In this document: in pieces, positions 45,223 to 54,445 of the stretch
Position numbering within the stretch: the stretch's first letter is position 1
Layout: each line of letters opens with the position of its first letter
Assembly (NCBI RefSeq): GCF_001258055.1
Contig: NZ_CVRM01000002.1
Span: 31,193 to 95,192, forward strand
Direction: 5' to 3'
Source of the DNA: Phaeobacter italicus
GTDB taxonomy: Bacteria; Pseudomonadota; Alphaproteobacteria; Rhodobacterales; Rhodobacteraceae
DNA length: 64,000 nt
The notes under the pieces: model-generated
Told to the model about the DNA's origin: nothing
What the model saw: only the letters and a program-made list of their open reading frames with translations
The model's database searches: none
Translations under genes and position numbers: made by a program

Positions 45223-46767
45223 ATGGGTACTTTTACCAAATCGGCCACATTGGCCGTGCCGGGTTTGCTTGCAGCATCCGGCCCGCTGATGGCCCAGTCC
45301 ATCGACCAACAAGTGAACGAGCTGTTTGCCAGCTCCACCGGCTGGTTCGTCAACTTCATCTTCAGCCCCTTCCCCGGCACCAGCTTTCCCTGGATCGTCG
45401 CCTGGCTGGTGATTGCGGCAACCATTTTCACGCTGTACTTCGGGCTGATCCAGTTCCGCGCCTTCCCGCATTCGATTGCGCTGGTCAAAGGGGACTATTC
45501 CGATCCCAATGACGCGGGCGAAGTCAGCCATTTTCAGGCCCTGGCAACGGCGCTCTCTGGCACTGTCGGCCTTGGGAATATTGCGGGTGTGGCGGTTGCC
45601 GTCAGCATCGGTGGTCCTGGGGCAACCTTCTGGATGATCCTTGCCGGCCTGATGGGCATGGCATCGAAATTCACGGAATGTACGCTTGGCGTAAAATATC
45701 GCAACGAATACGACGACGGCACCGTCTCCGGTGGTCCGATGTACTATATGACCAAGGGCTTTGCCGCGCGCGGCCTGCCCGGTGGCAAGTTCCTTGCGGT
45801 TATGTTCGCGATTTTCTGCATCCTCGGCGCATTTGGCGGCGGCAACATGTTCCAGGCCAACCAGGCACATGCGCAGCTGACCAATGTTCTGGGTGACTAT
45901 CCGGGCTGGATCACGGGTATCATCTTTGCAACCATCGTGTTTGCCGTGATTGTGGGCGGCCTGAAATCCATCGCGCGCGTCACCGAAAAGGTCGTGCCTT
46001 TCATGGGTGTCCTCTATGTGCTGACTGCGCTTGTCATTCTTGCGATGAACGCTGACAAGATCGGCTGGGCCTTTGGTCAGATCTTTGACGGGGCCTTCAC
46101 CGGGCTGGGCGTCGCAGGCGGCATGGTAGGTGCCCTGATCCAGGGCTTCAAACGGGCAGCGTTCTCAAACGAGGCCGGCGTTGGCTCTGCAGCGATTGCA
46201 CACTCTGCGGTGCGTACCAAAGAGCCGATCACAGAGGGCTTTGTGTCCTTGCTGGAGCCGTTCATCGACACCGTCGTTATCTGCACGATGACCGCATTGG
46301 TGATTATCATCACCGGCCAGCTGATCGCCGATCCGGAAACCGGCCTGTATCTGCTGAACGAATCCGGCAGTGCAATCCAGACTGTTGACGGCAACTCCGG
46401 CGTTGCGCTGACGTCTGCGGCCTTCTCCTCTGCCTTTGGCTGGTTCCGCTACGTGCTGGCTGTCGCGGTGATCTTGTTCGCCTTTTCCACCATGATCTCC
46501 TGGTCCTACTACGGGCTGAAGGCATGGACGTTCCTCTTTGGCGAAGGCAAGACGACTGAGCTGATCTTCAAGCTCATCTTCTGCTTCTTTGTGGTCGTCG
46601 GCGCCGCAGCAAGCCTGGGCCCTGTGATCGACTTTTCTGACGCGGCCATCTTTGCGATGGCGGTGGTCAACATCGTCGCGCTCTACTTCCTGATGCCAAT
46701 CGTGAAGGCAGAGTTGAACAGCTACCTGGCGCGCCTGAAATCGGGCGAAATCCAGAAGTTCCAATAA
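45223..46767 (+). CDS. Alanine/glycine:cation symporter (AGCS family)
   Basis: The 514-residue protein (ATG 45223; a TTG at 45208 is also open) starts with a signal-like hydrophobic segment ending near MAQS and then has about ten or eleven membrane spans. The AGCS signature is clear: [21 protein letters not shown], and the later [22 protein letters not shown]. It imports alanine or glycine with Na+. It is translated with the upstream Usp gene and ends just before a long hairpin. Confidence 0.94.
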   Translation: MGTFTKSATLAVPGLLAASGPLMAQSIDQQVNELFASSTGWFVNFIFSPFPGTSFPWIVAWLVIAATIFTLYFGLIQFRAFPHSIALVKGDYSDPNDAGEVSHFQALATALSGTVGLGNIAGVAVAVSIGGPGATFWMILAGLMGMASKFTECTLGVKYRNEYDDGTVSGGPMYYMTKGFAARGLPGGKFLAVMFAIFCILGAFGGGNMFQANQAHAQLTNVLGDYPGWITGIIFATIVFAVIVGGLKSIARVTEKVVPFMGVLYVLTALVILAMNADKIGWAFGQIFDGAFTGLGVAGGMVGALIQGFKRAAFSNEAGVGSAAIAHSAVRTKEPITEGFVSLLEPFIDTVVICTMTALVIIITGQLIADPETGLYLLNESGSAIQTVDGNSGVALTSAAFSSAFGWFRYVLAVAVILFAFSTMISWSYYGLKAWTFLFGEGKTTELIFKLIFCFFVVVGAAASLGPVIDFSDAAIFAMAVVNIVALYFLMPIVKAELNSYLARLKSGEIQKFQ

Positions 46768-46774
46768 AAAAACA

Positions 46775-46802
46775 TCTCCTGGCGGTCATTGCCGCCGGGA
46801 GA
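46775..46802 (+). terminator. Hairpin after the symporter gene
   Basis: TCTCCTGGCGG and CCGCCGGGAGA form an 11-pair stem (one G-T wobble) 7 bases after the stop. It is preceded by seven A but followed by CCCCGCC, not T, so it may be a 3' stabiliser or a factor-dependent stop rather than an intrinsic terminator. Confidence 0.5.
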
Positions 46803-46888
46803 CCCCGCCTGCCCAGTCACGCGAAATCGCGCATTCCCGCAGCGGGCCCATCCCCCGGACATTCAATCGCTTGCCTTACTGCGCCACC

Positions 46889-46918
46889 GGCCAGTCCTGC
46901 GCAGGCCAGTCCTGCGCA
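46889..46918. repeat. Two-copy 15-bp tandem repeat
   Basis: GGCCAGTCCTGCGCA occurs twice back to back (46889-46903, 46904-46918) in the 277-base spacer before mscL. It could be a replication-slippage duplication; no function is evident. The rest of the spacer holds the probable mscL promoter, not assignable by eye. Confidence 0.85.
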
Positions 46919-47044
46919 GTTCGCGAAAATGCGTCAAGTCAGCGCAAAAAAACCGTGACCTGTGCACAAGACCTGCGGCTAAACTGGACTGGCTGCGACC
47001 GGGCATTCCTGTGCGCACCCAACACACCAACAGGGACAGAAAAC

Positions 47045-47479
47045 ATGATTCAGGAATTCAAGAATTTCATCGCCAAGGGCAACGTCATGGATATGGCTGT
47101 CGGCATCATTATCGGTGCAGCCTTCACGGCCATTGTCAAAAGCATGGTGAGCGATCTGATCAACCCCATCATCGGTCTCTTTACCGGTGGGGTAGATTTC
47201 ACCAACTCATATCTCGTCCTCGCAGGTGAAGTGCCCGCAGGCGCCAGCCTCGAAGCCGCCCGCGAGGCCGGCGCTGCCGTGTTTGCCCACGGTGCCTTCA
47301 TCATGGCCGTCATCAACTTTCTCATCATCGCCTTTGTGGTGTTCATGCTGGTCAAGGCCGTCAACAACATCAAAGACGCTGCGGTCAAAAAGGAGGCAGA
47401 GCTGCCCGCCGAAGAAAAACCCGCAGGTCCGACGGAACTGGATGTGCTGTTGGAAATCCGTGACTCTTTGCGCCGTTGA
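47045..47479 (+). CDS. mscL: Large-conductance mechanosensitive channel
   Basis: The 144-residue protein begins [20 protein letters not shown], the conserved MscL N-terminal helix, then TM1 ([19 protein letters not shown]), the GGVDFTNSY periplasmic loop, TM2 ([20 protein letters not shown]) and a charged C-terminal helix ending [10 protein letters not shown]. MscL opens under extreme membrane tension on osmotic downshock. A longer frame from 46871 runs through the tandem repeat and is rejected. The MscS gene follows 119 bases later, so both channel types are neighbours. Confidence 0.97.
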   Translation: MIQEFKNFIAKGNVMDMAVGIIIGAAFTAIVKSMVSDLINPIIGLFTGGVDFTNSYLVLAGEVPAGASLEAAREAGAAVFAHGAFIMAVINFLIIAFVVFMLVKAVNNIKDAAVKKEAELPAEEKPAGPTELDVLLEIRDSLRR

Positions 47480-47484
47480 TTGAC

Positions 47485-47506
47485 GCTCTTCGGAAGAGCC
47501 CTTTTC
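47485..47506 (+). terminator. Short hairpin after mscL
   Basis: GCTCTT/AAGAGC stem around CGG, followed by CCTTTTCC, 6 bases after the mscL stop. The stem is short; a partial terminator is likely. Confidence 0.55.
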
Positions 47507-47598
47507 CCTCGCGGCCAGTCGGACTAAGCCGCGGGGATCACAGGCCTGTTTGTCTCGCAAGGCCAGCAAAACGACACTGACAAGGAAATTTACGGATC

Positions 47599-48405
47599 AT
47601 GGAAGATTTGATCGCACAGGCCGGCCTGCTCTGGCCGCTTGCCATCACGGCAACAAAGGCACTGGTTGTTCTGGTAATCGGCTGGATTGCCACCGGCGTT
47701 ATCAGCGGCGCCGTTCGTCGTCGGATCAATGCAACCCCGCAACTGGATCAAACCCTGGGTAACTTCGCCGCCAGCGCCGTACGCTGGGTTCTGCTGGCGA
47801 TTGTACTGGTTGCTGTACTGGGCATCTTTGGCATCCAGGCAACCAGCCTTGTCGCGATGCTTGGCGCTGCGACCCTGGCTATCGGCCTCGCTCTGCAGGG
47901 TACGCTAAGCGACCTGGCAGCGGGTTTCATGCTGGTGCTCTTTCGTCCTTACAAGCTTGGCCAGTTTGTCGACATCGGCGGCACATCCGGCACGGTCAAG
48001 GATCTGAACCTGTTTTTCACCGAACTGGTCACTGCCGACAACGTACAGATCATCGTTCCCAACGGTCAGGCCTGGGGCGCGATCATCACCAACTTCTCCG
48101 CCCACAGCACCCGTCGCGTGGATATCGTGTTCGGCATCGACTATGGCGACGACATCGAAACCGCCAAGGCCGTGATCCTGCGTCTGGCCGAGGCCGACGA
48201 GCGGGTACTGCCGGATCCGGCCCCGTGGGTGCGTGTCACCAACCTGGGTGACAGTTCCGTCGACATCACCACGCGCCTGTGGTGCAACGCTGCGGATTAC
48301 TGGGAACTGAAATTCGCCATGACGCAGGCGGTGAAAGAAGCGTTCGACAAAGAAGGCATTTCCATCCCCTACCCGCACAGCGTGGAAATCAAGAAAGCCG
48401 GCTGA
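47599..48405 (+). CDS. Small-conductance mechanosensitive channel, MscS family
   Basis: The 268-residue protein has three membrane spans, the pore helix LVAMLGAATLAIGLALQGTL (Ala/Gly pattern of MscS TM3), the beta domain with FRPYKLGQFVDIGGTSGTVKDLNLF and NVQIIVPNGQAWGAIITNFS, and a mixed alpha/beta C-terminus. It is close in length to E. coli MscS. It opens at moderate tension, complementing MscL just upstream. Its start at ATG 47599 has a modest GGAAA site. Confidence 0.95.
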   Translation: MEDLIAQAGLLWPLAITATKALVVLVIGWIATGVISGAVRRRINATPQLDQTLGNFAASAVRWVLLAIVLVAVLGIFGIQATSLVAMLGAATLAIGLALQGTLSDLAAGFMLVLFRPYKLGQFVDIGGTSGTVKDLNLFFTELVTADNVQIIVPNGQAWGAIITNFSAHSTRRVDIVFGIDYGDDIETAKAVILRLAEADERVLPDPAPWVRVTNLGDSSVDITTRLWCNAADYWELKFAMTQAVKEAFDKEGISIPYPHSVEIKKAG

Positions 48406-48449
48406 TCACAGGGCGCGCAGCAAACGCATACGTCCCAAAAACACTCAGG

Positions 48450-48478
48450 CGCTCCGCAGGTCATGCGGGGCGTTTGTC
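48450..48478 (+). terminator. Terminator after the MscS gene
   Basis: CGCTCCGCA pairs with TGCGGGGCG (one G-T wobble) around GGTCA, followed by TTTGTCATT. It lies between the MscS gene and the convergent unknown gene. Confidence 0.6.
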
Positions 48479-48496
48479 ATTTCTGCAACTCGGGCA

Positions 48497-48520
48497 CCAG
48501 CCCGCTAACCAGCCCGCTAA
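48497..48520. repeat. Two-copy 12-bp tandem repeat at the end of the unknown gene
   Basis: CCAGCCCGCTAA occurs twice in tandem, covering the minus-strand stop codon at 48517-48519. The duplication gives a second in-frame TAG 12 bases downstream. Confidence 0.85.
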
Positions 48521-49053
48521 TCAGGACGAGCGGATTGGCTGGTGCGATTGCTCGCGAGCCGGGCGCGGGCCAGTCGCTCGCGCTCCAATCCGCGATCTTC
48601 AACCTCGACCGGTGGCCAACCACATGTTCGTTTGTAGCCATCAAGATCGGTGAATGCCCATTGCGCCGCAAGGAGCTGATAGCTCTTCACTTCCCAACCG
48701 GAATCATCACGCTCAAACCGCAACCGCCATGCGCCACGGACCTGCACAGGCAAACGCATACGCCGGATGTTGGCCATCGCTTCATGCCCGTTCGTTGCGG
48801 TCCGCACGGCTTGGGCTCGCAGCACTTTCATCCTCTCGACCAGCGCAACCGCCTCGTTCAGGCGACGACCGGCAAAGACGACCTCAATCTCGGCTTCCGG
48901 GCGCACAATGCCCTGAACAATCAGGTCACCGCGACTACTGCGGTTCGTGACCGGAATGAGCTCGACCACAACATCGCGCACCTCGCGCTTGAACAGCCCG
49001 GTATCCTCGATCAGAGGTGTGATTTCTGAAGGTGGTCTGCGCCGATTTGTCAT
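48517..49053 (-). CDS. Unrecognised protein of 178 residues
   Basis: From ATG 49053 (GAGAGA upstream) the frame codes for 178 residues, beginning MTNRRRPPSEITPLIEDTG. I do not recognise a family. It is an Arg-rich, soluble protein with a mixed alpha/beta middle: VVVELIPVTNRSSRGDLIVQG and EIEVVFAGRRLNEAVALVER, then WRLRFERDDSGWEVKSYQLL and a basic tail. The last segments (R-x-R-F-E, WEVKSYQ, WPPVE) could form a small beta-rich domain. There is no signal peptide or membrane span. The two neighbours are convergent (MscS) and co-directional (GNAT), 133 bases apart, so context gives no function. The longer frame to 49398 runs antisense through the GNAT gene and is rejected. Confidence 0.7.
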   Translation of the reverse strand: MTNRRRPPSEITPLIEDTGLFKREVRDVVVELIPVTNRSSRGDLIVQGIVRPEAEIEVVFAGRRLNEAVALVERMKVLRAQAVRTATNGHEAMANIRRMRLPVQVRGAWRLRFERDDSGWEVKSYQLLAAQWAFTDLDGYKRTCGWPPVEVEDRGLERERLARARLASNRTSQSARPD

Positions 49054-49186
49054 TGGTCTCTCTGGTCCCGACCAAGCAAAGCGGAAATGGTCGCAATTCA
49101 ACACCGCCAAGAATACCGGAGAAGAAGTTAACAGTCGCTTGCGGGCGCGCGCTGCAAGTCGTGTCCCGCCCACAAAAAAAGGTCGA

Positions 49187-49732
49187 CTATCGGTTGACGT
49201 CGCGCCACATAACAAAGGTAGGATCACCCTTGTAGGTGGTCTGCCCATGAGGGCGATAGCCAACTTTTTCTGCCAATCTGCGAGAGGCGTCGTGATCCGG
49301 CGCCATGATGCAAACCGTGGCACTCCAGTTCGTCTCGCAGCTGGCCCAATCGTGCATTCGCTGAACGGCTTCGAGCCCATATCCCTGACCTTGGGCATCG
49401 GTCACAAAACCCCAGCCAGCCTCTGGAACGGGCTCAATGACAGGCTCCAGGCTGCGCTGGTAGTCTGCAAAACCAACAGAGCCGAGGTAACGCCCGTCCT
49501 CCTTGCGCTCGACAGCCCAGTACCCAAATCCCAGCGCGTTCCAATGCCCGATATAACGCAGCAAACGCGCCCAACTGGCCTCTCGATCAGCGGCCGTGCC
49601 GGTGATATGGCGAACCACCTCCGGATCGCCCCACATCGCTGCCACATCCTCGAAATCATCGACAACATGCGCGCGCAGGATCAATCTGGCTGTTTCAAGC
49701 CGCGGGGCGTCCCGATGCTGTGTCTCCCTCAC
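49187..49732 (-). CDS. GNAT family N-acetyltransferase (RimJ/RimL-like)
   Basis: The 181-residue protein starts at GTG 49732, overlapping the YtoQ stop (GTGA). RimJ/L-type GNAT features are LETARLILRAHVVDDFEDV at the start, WAVERKEDGRYLGSVGFAD (strand 4) and the acetyl-CoA region GWGFVTDAQGQGYGLEAVQRM. It uses acetyl-CoA to acetylate an amine; the target (protein N-terminus, antibiotic or small amine) is unknown. It is translated with the upstream YtoQ gene. Confidence 0.9.
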   Translation of the reverse strand: MRETQHRDAPRLETARLILRAHVVDDFEDVAAMWGDPEVVRHITGTAADREASWARLLRYIGHWNALGFGYWAVERKEDGRYLGSVGFADYQRSLEPVIEPVPEAGWGFVTDAQGQGYGLEAVQRMHDWASCETNWSATVCIMAPDHDASRRLAEKVGYRPHGQTTYKGDPTFVMWRDVNR

Positions 49733-50178
49733 TTTGGCAGGTGACCAGTCAGAACGTACCGCAGAATGTCCACGACCTGACCGGGCTCTTGCGCGACGGC
49801 CAGTGCGGCGGCGTGGACCTCTTTCAGGGCGTGTTGATGCTCGTCCTGGGACAGCACAATGAGGGATTTCCCCAAAGCGGCAGCATAGCCCGCGTCAAAG
49901 GCGGCATTCCACTGCTTGTACTTCTCGCCAAAGCGCACCACGACGACATCGGCCTCTTCGATGCCCTTACGGGTCCGGATCGCGTTGATTTTCGCACCTT
50001 TGTGGTCATGCCAGAATTTATTCGGCTCAGCCCCAAGAATGGCCACACCGCAGTCGTCGCTCGCATCGTGATCGGTTACCGGGCTGTCAAATTCCACATC
50101 AAGCCCTGCCGCGCCATCGCGGATCTGCTCGCGCCAGTCGGTGTGGATTTCGCCAGAGAGATAAACCTTGAATGTCAT
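49729..50178 (-). CDS. ytoQ: YtoQ family protein
   Basis: The 149-residue protein starts MTFKVYLSGEIHTDWREQI and continues with DADDADVVV-like acidic strands (GIEEADVVVVRFGEKYKQWNAAF) and KSLIVLSQDEHQHALKEV. This is the YtoQ family, related in fold to nucleoside 2-deoxyribosyltransferases (S-G-E-I-H loop, D-x-V-V-V-R-F strand), but no activity has been established to my knowledge. The stop overlaps the GNAT gene start by four bases. Confidence 0.88.
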   Translation of the reverse strand: MTFKVYLSGEIHTDWREQIRDGAAGLDVEFDSPVTDHDASDDCGVAILGAEPNKFWHDHKGAKINAIRTRKGIEEADVVVVRFGEKYKQWNAAFDAGYAAALGKSLIVLSQDEHQHALKEVHAAALAVAQEPGQVVDILRYVLTGHLPK

Positions 50179-50290
50179 GTCGTGTCCTTTCCAGCCGCTT
50201 CGCAGATCAGTGTCTGCAGGGCTTCATCAGATGGAGTTGGGCAGAGTATTCACCAGCCAGCCTCTGCCGTCCACCACATGATCGCGCCCT

Positions 50291-50929
50291 TCAGGCCCGC
50301 TTGCGCGCAACCAGATAACGGCTGGGCACATCCACCGGATAATTCCCGGTCTCGATGATCTCAAACCCCGCCTTCTGGATCGCGGCCTCAAGGTCGGCAA
50401 TCCGGGTGAACTCAACATTGCTGGGGGCTTTGCCAACAAGTTGCATCAGAGGGATCGCAATCTTGAAGAGATAGTATTTCAGGCTCCCACGCGCCTCTCC
50501 CAGGCAGGGCGTCTTGGAGATGAACAAGCCACCGGGGCGCAATGCAGCGGCGACAGATTGCAAAACCTCGTCCGTATTGGGCAACAGATGGAGCAGGTTA
50601 TGAGCAAGGATCGCATCATAAGGGCCATCCGGGATCTGTTCGGCTGGGGCACAGTGGAACTCTATGTTGCTTACCCCCGCATCCCAGGCCCGCTCCTTTC
50701 CGACATCCAACATCGCGCTGGACAGATCAGTGGCCACCATCCGGGACACAGCCGGAGCAAGTTCAATCGCAGTCGACCCTGTCCCACAGCCCAGTTCCGC
50801 GACGGTGTCCCCGTCCTTCAGATAAGAGCGTGTCCGCTCCAACGTATAGCGATAGGCAGCTTCGTCGCGGATCGGCGACTTGGCGTATTTCGCGGCTATC
50901 TTGTTCCAAAAGCGGGCGTCACTTGTCAT
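50291..50929 (-). CDS. Class I SAM-dependent methyltransferase
   Basis: From ATG 50929 (GGAGAG 6-11 bases upstream) the protein has 212 residues. Motif I is VAELGCGTGSTAIELAP, motif II MVATDLSSAMLDVG, and post motifs DAILAHNLLHLL and LRPGGLFISKTPCLGE fit small-molecule methyltransferases. The helical N-terminus and the insert KYYLFKIAIPLMQLVG could dock a hydrophobic substrate. It diverges from a LysR gene, which probably regulates it. The substrate is unknown. Confidence 0.9.
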   Translation of the reverse strand: MTSDARFWNKIAAKYAKSPIRDEAAYRYTLERTRSYLKDGDTVAELGCGTGSTAIELAPAVSRMVATDLSSAMLDVGKERAWDAGVSNIEFHCAPAEQIPDGPYDAILAHNLLHLLPNTDEVLQSVAAALRPGGLFISKTPCLGEARGSLKYYLFKIAIPLMQLVGKAPSNVEFTRIADLEAAIQKAGFEIIETGNYPVDVPSRYLVARKRA

Positions 50930-51015
50930 CTCAACTCTCCTAACTGGCCCGAGATTAGCCATGCGCAAACCAATGGGAAATTGCCCAAATTCGCAGGGTT
51001 GATATACATATCTGC

Positions 51016-51894
51016 ATGAATAGCCCTGACTGGAACCATATCCGCGCGTTTCTTGCTACAGCCGACTCCGGGTCGCTATCGGCGGCCGCGCGCAAACTCG
51101 GCCTGACGCAACCGACCTTGTCGCGCCAGGTCGCCGCGCTCGAGACAGAGCTGGGGCTGCTGTTGTTTGAACGTGTCGGCCGGTCACTGGAGCTGACACA
51201 GGCCGGACGCGAATTGCTCGATCACAGCCGGACCATGGGGCAGGCAGCACAGGCCCTGTCCCTTTCCGCAACCGGCCAAGCCCAGTCTATCGACGGGACG
51301 ATCCGGATCACGGCGAGCGATATGATGTCGGCGTACGTACTGCCCGAGGTGCTGCAACAGCTGCAGCGTCGCGCCCCGCGGCTGACCATCGATGTGGTCG
51401 CCACCAATGACATCCGTGACTTGATGCGCCGAGAGGCCGACATCGCCATCCGCCATGTTCGACCTGACCAACCAGATCTGATCGCCCGTCTGGTGCAAGA
51501 GGCCTCTGGCCATTTCTACGCCTCCCGCGGCTATCTCGACAAACGGGGCCGACCAGAGCGTTACAGCGATCTCGCCGACCACGACTTTGTCAGCTTTGGC
51601 GATACAGACAGAATGATTGAATATCTCGTTCCCATGGGCATTCCGGTCACGGCTGAGCAGTTTCGCATCGGATCCAGCAGCGGGCTTGTCGCGTGGGAGC
51701 TGGTGAAACAGGGCTTTGGCATTACGCCGATGTCAGATGATGTTGCCGCAAAGTGCCCGGAGGTCGAGCGCGTGCTTCAGGATGCCGGACCGATCACGTT
51801 TCCCATTTGGCTGACCACCCACAGAGAGCTGCATACCAGCAGACGCATCAGGTTGGTCTATGACATGCTGGCAGAGTTCTTTGCCGCGAAATAG
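51016..51894 (+). CDS. LysR family transcriptional regulator
   Basis: The 292-residue protein has the N-terminal LysR helix-turn-helix (AFLATADSGSLSAAARKLGL, then TQPTLSRQVAALETELG) and the two-lobe effector domain (IRITASDMMSAYVLPEVL). It is divergent from the methyltransferase gene across 86 bases, the classical LysR arrangement, so it likely controls that gene as well as itself. Effector unknown. Confidence 0.93.
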   Translation: MNSPDWNHIRAFLATADSGSLSAAARKLGLTQPTLSRQVAALETELGLLLFERVGRSLELTQAGRELLDHSRTMGQAAQALSLSATGQAQSIDGTIRITASDMMSAYVLPEVLQQLQRRAPRLTIDVVATNDIRDLMRREADIAIRHVRPDQPDLIARLVQEASGHFYASRGYLDKRGRPERYSDLADHDFVSFGDTDRMIEYLVPMGIPVTAEQFRIGSSSGLVAWELVKQGFGITPMSDDVAAKCPEVERVLQDAGPITFPIWLTTHRELHTSRRIRLVYDMLAEFFAAK

Positions 51895-51895
51895 C

Positions 51896-51930
51896 AAAAA
51901 CGCGCCTCCCGACCGGGGGCGCGTTTCTTC
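51896..51930. terminator. Bidirectional terminator between LysR and pheT
   Basis: AAAAACGCGCC, the loop CTCCCGACCGGG-region and GGCGCGTTTCTTCGTTT form a GC-rich hairpin with an A5 run on one side and T-rich tail on the other, between the convergent LysR gene (stop 51894) and pheT (stop 51960). Confidence 0.88.
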
Positions 51931-51959
51931 GTTTGTCCACCGCCAGCTGGCAGATGCGA

Positions 51960-54356
51960 TTAGCCGCGAAGGGTGCCGCCGGTCGCTTTGGTGACCTTGG
52001 CCACGATCTTGTCGCTCACCGCTTCGATATCCTTTTCGGTGAGCGTCTTGTCCGTCGGCTGAAGCCGCGCTGTGATCGCAAGGGATTTTTTGCCTTCGCC
52101 AAGGCTACCGCCGATGAACTCGTCAAAGACGCGGACATCTTCGATGAGCGCTTTATCCGCCCCAGCAGCCGCATTCACGAGAGTGAGCGCCTCTACGGTG
52201 TCATCGACAACAAAAGCAAAGTCGCGCTCGACGGCCTGCAGGTCGCTCTGAACCAGCGCGCCACGGCTTGCACCTGACTTGCGCGGCATTGGCACTTCGT
52301 CCGGCCAGATGGTGAAGGCGACGGCAGCCCCTTTGATCCCCATTTCGCTCAGAACCTTGGGGTGCAGTTCGCCAAAGACGCCCAACACCTTCTTCGGGCC
52401 GAGGCAGATCTTGCCGTGGCGACCCGGATGCCACCAGGGCTCTGCGCCGCGCAGGATCTGGACTTTGGCAGGCGCACCGATGGCCGCAAGCACCGCTTCG
52501 ATATCGGCTTTGGCATCAAAAGTGTCCACAGCGCGGCTTGCACCATGCACGTCTTTCGGGCCGGTACGCCCCACCAGAAGACCGGAAATCAGGTTGTGCT
52601 GTTCCCCCGGCTCACCGCCGTGGAACGCAGGTCCCACCTCAAACAGCGCCATGTCGGCAAAACCACGCGCCTGGTTGCGCGCTGCCGCCTGCAAGAGACC
52701 CGGCAACAAGGCCGGACGCATATGCGACATTTCCGATGAAATCGGGTTGGCAAGCATGGTTGCGTCATCGCCACCACCAAACAGTGCCGCAGAGGCCTGA
52801 TCGATGAAGGTGTAGCTGACGATTTCATTGTAGCCGAGGCTTGCGCAGGTGCGGCGCGCGATCTGCTGGCGGCGCTGCTGCGGTGTCATCACCGGCGCGG
52901 GAATCCCATCCGTGAGACGCGGCAGTGGTTTGCCCTGCAGTTTGGTCAACGAGGCAATCCGCGCGACTTCTTCGACCAGATCCGCTTCGCCAAGCACGTC
53001 GGGACGCCAACTCGGAACATGGGCCATGTTGCCTTCAAGACGGAAGCCAAGGCGGGTCAGCGTCTGGCGCTGCTCGGCCTCGGGGATTTCCATGCCAACC
53101 AGGGACTGCACCCGCTCCGGGTTCAGCTTGTAAGCGCGCGAATGATCAGGCACCGCCCCGGCAACCACGACGTTCGATGGCTCACCACCACAGAGATCCA
53201 GGATCATGCGGGTCGCTAGGTCAAGACCATCACGGGTGAACTCCGGGTCCACGCCGCGCTCAAAGCGGTAGCGCGCGTCCGAGTTGATTTTCAGCGCCCG
53301 GCCCGTGGTCGCGATCTGAACATGGTCCCAGAACGCGCTTTCGAGGAAGACATCGACAGTCTCATCGGTGCAGCCGGTCTCGGCGCCGCCCATGATACCT
53401 GCGATGCTCTCTGCACCGTTGTCATCGGAAATCACCATCTGACCTGCAGAGAGCGTGTATTCCTTCTCGTCCAGTGCGACCAGGGTCTCGCCGCCAGCAG
53501 CACGATGGACACGCAGGTTGCCTGCCACCTTGGCTGCATCGAACACGTGCAACGGGCGGTTCAGGTCAAAGGTGAAGTAGTTGGTAATATCCACCAAAGC
53601 AGAGATCGGACGCAGACCAATCGCGGTCAGTCGATCCTGCAGCCATTTCGGGCTCTGCCCGTTTTTCACGCCACGGATCAGGCGACCGGTGAACAGCGGG
53701 CAGCCATCCAGCGTATCCTCTGCAATCTCGACCTTGATCGGGCTCTCGTAGCCGCCCTCGACAGGATCAACCGTCAGCGGCTTGAGCGTGCCAAGACCGC
53801 GTGCCGCGAGGTCGCGCGCAATGCCACGCACGCCCAGGGCATCAGGCCGGTTCGGCGTGATTGCGATTTCAATCATCGGATCGACCTTGGAGGGGTCGTT
53901 TGCCGCCAGCCAATCCACAAAACGGTCACCAACCTCGCCCGACGGCAGTTCGATGATCCCATCGTGCTCGTCCGACAGCTCCAGCTCGCGCTCGGATGCC
54001 ATCATGCCAAAGCTCTCGACGCCGCGGATCTTGCCGACACCGATCGTGATGTCCAGCCCGGGCACGTACATCCCCGGCTTACACACGACGACGGTGATGC
54101 CTTCGCGCGCATTGGGTGCGCCACAGATGATCTGCATTTCACCTTCGTCGGTGTCCACCTTACAGACGCGCAGCTTGTCCGCGTCAGGGTGTTTTTCCGC
54201 GTGCTTCACATAGCCCAGAGTAAACTCCTTGAGCCGGTCGGCGGGATTGGACACGCCCTCAACCTCAAGGCCGAGGTCGGTCAGGGTTTCAGTGATTTCC
54301 TCGACCGATGCGTCGGTCTCGAGGTGATCTTTCAGCCAAGAAAGAGTGAATTTCAT
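51960..54356 (-). CDS. pheT: Phenylalanine--tRNA ligase, beta subunit
   Basis: The 798-residue protein has the full PheT domain order: N-terminal tRNA-binding (EMAP-like) domain with CKVDTDEGEMQIICGAPNA, B3/4 editing domain (RPLHVFDAAKVAGNL), B5, the catalytic-like core and a C-terminal ferredoxin-like anticodon-binding domain (VQSDLQAVERDFAFVVDD to DKTLTEKDIEAVSDKIV). It forms an alpha2-beta2 enzyme with PheS. The gene is 904 bases downstream of pheS-side sequence, separated by one hydrolase gene on the same strand, so pheS and pheT are not adjacent as in many bacteria. Confidence 0.97.
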   Translation of the reverse strand: MKFTLSWLKDHLETDASVEEITETLTDLGLEVEGVSNPADRLKEFTLGYVKHAEKHPDADKLRVCKVDTDEGEMQIICGAPNAREGITVVVCKPGMYVPGLDITIGVGKIRGVESFGMMASERELELSDEHDGIIELPSGEVGDRFVDWLAANDPSKVDPMIEIAITPNRPDALGVRGIARDLAARGLGTLKPLTVDPVEGGYESPIKVEIAEDTLDGCPLFTGRLIRGVKNGQSPKWLQDRLTAIGLRPISALVDITNYFTFDLNRPLHVFDAAKVAGNLRVHRAAGGETLVALDEKEYTLSAGQMVISDDNGAESIAGIMGGAETGCTDETVDVFLESAFWDHVQIATTGRALKINSDARYRFERGVDPEFTRDGLDLATRMILDLCGGEPSNVVVAGAVPDHSRAYKLNPERVQSLVGMEIPEAEQRQTLTRLGFRLEGNMAHVPSWRPDVLGEADLVEEVARIASLTKLQGKPLPRLTDGIPAPVMTPQQRRQQIARRTCASLGYNEIVSYTFIDQASAALFGGGDDATMLANPISSEMSHMRPALLPGLLQAAARNQARGFADMALFEVGPAFHGGEPGEQHNLISGLLVGRTGPKDVHGASRAVDTFDAKADIEAVLAAIGAPAKVQILRGAEPWWHPGRHGKICLGPKKVLGVFGELHPKVLSEMGIKGAAVAFTIWPDEVPMPRKSGASRGALVQSDLQAVERDFAFVVDDTVEALTLVNAAAGADKALIEDVRVFDEFIGGSLGEGKKSLAITARLQPTDKTLTEKDIEAVSDKIVAKVTKATGGTLRG

Positions 54357-54445
54357 CGGTCCGGTTTCCTATGGCAAGCCATGCATGTTGCAGCAGGCAA
54401 TGACAAAGATTGCCCCCATGTGCAAGCCTTGCCACCCCTCCGGGC

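Noticed and set aside
46889..46918. Tandem 15-bp repeat as a mobile-element target duplication
   Set aside because: The two copies are directly adjacent with nothing between them; slippage is simpler.
48406..49053. Start of the unknown protein at 49398 instead of 49053
   Set aside because: The extra 115 codons run antisense through the GNAT gene and are Arg/Trp-rich shadow sequence.
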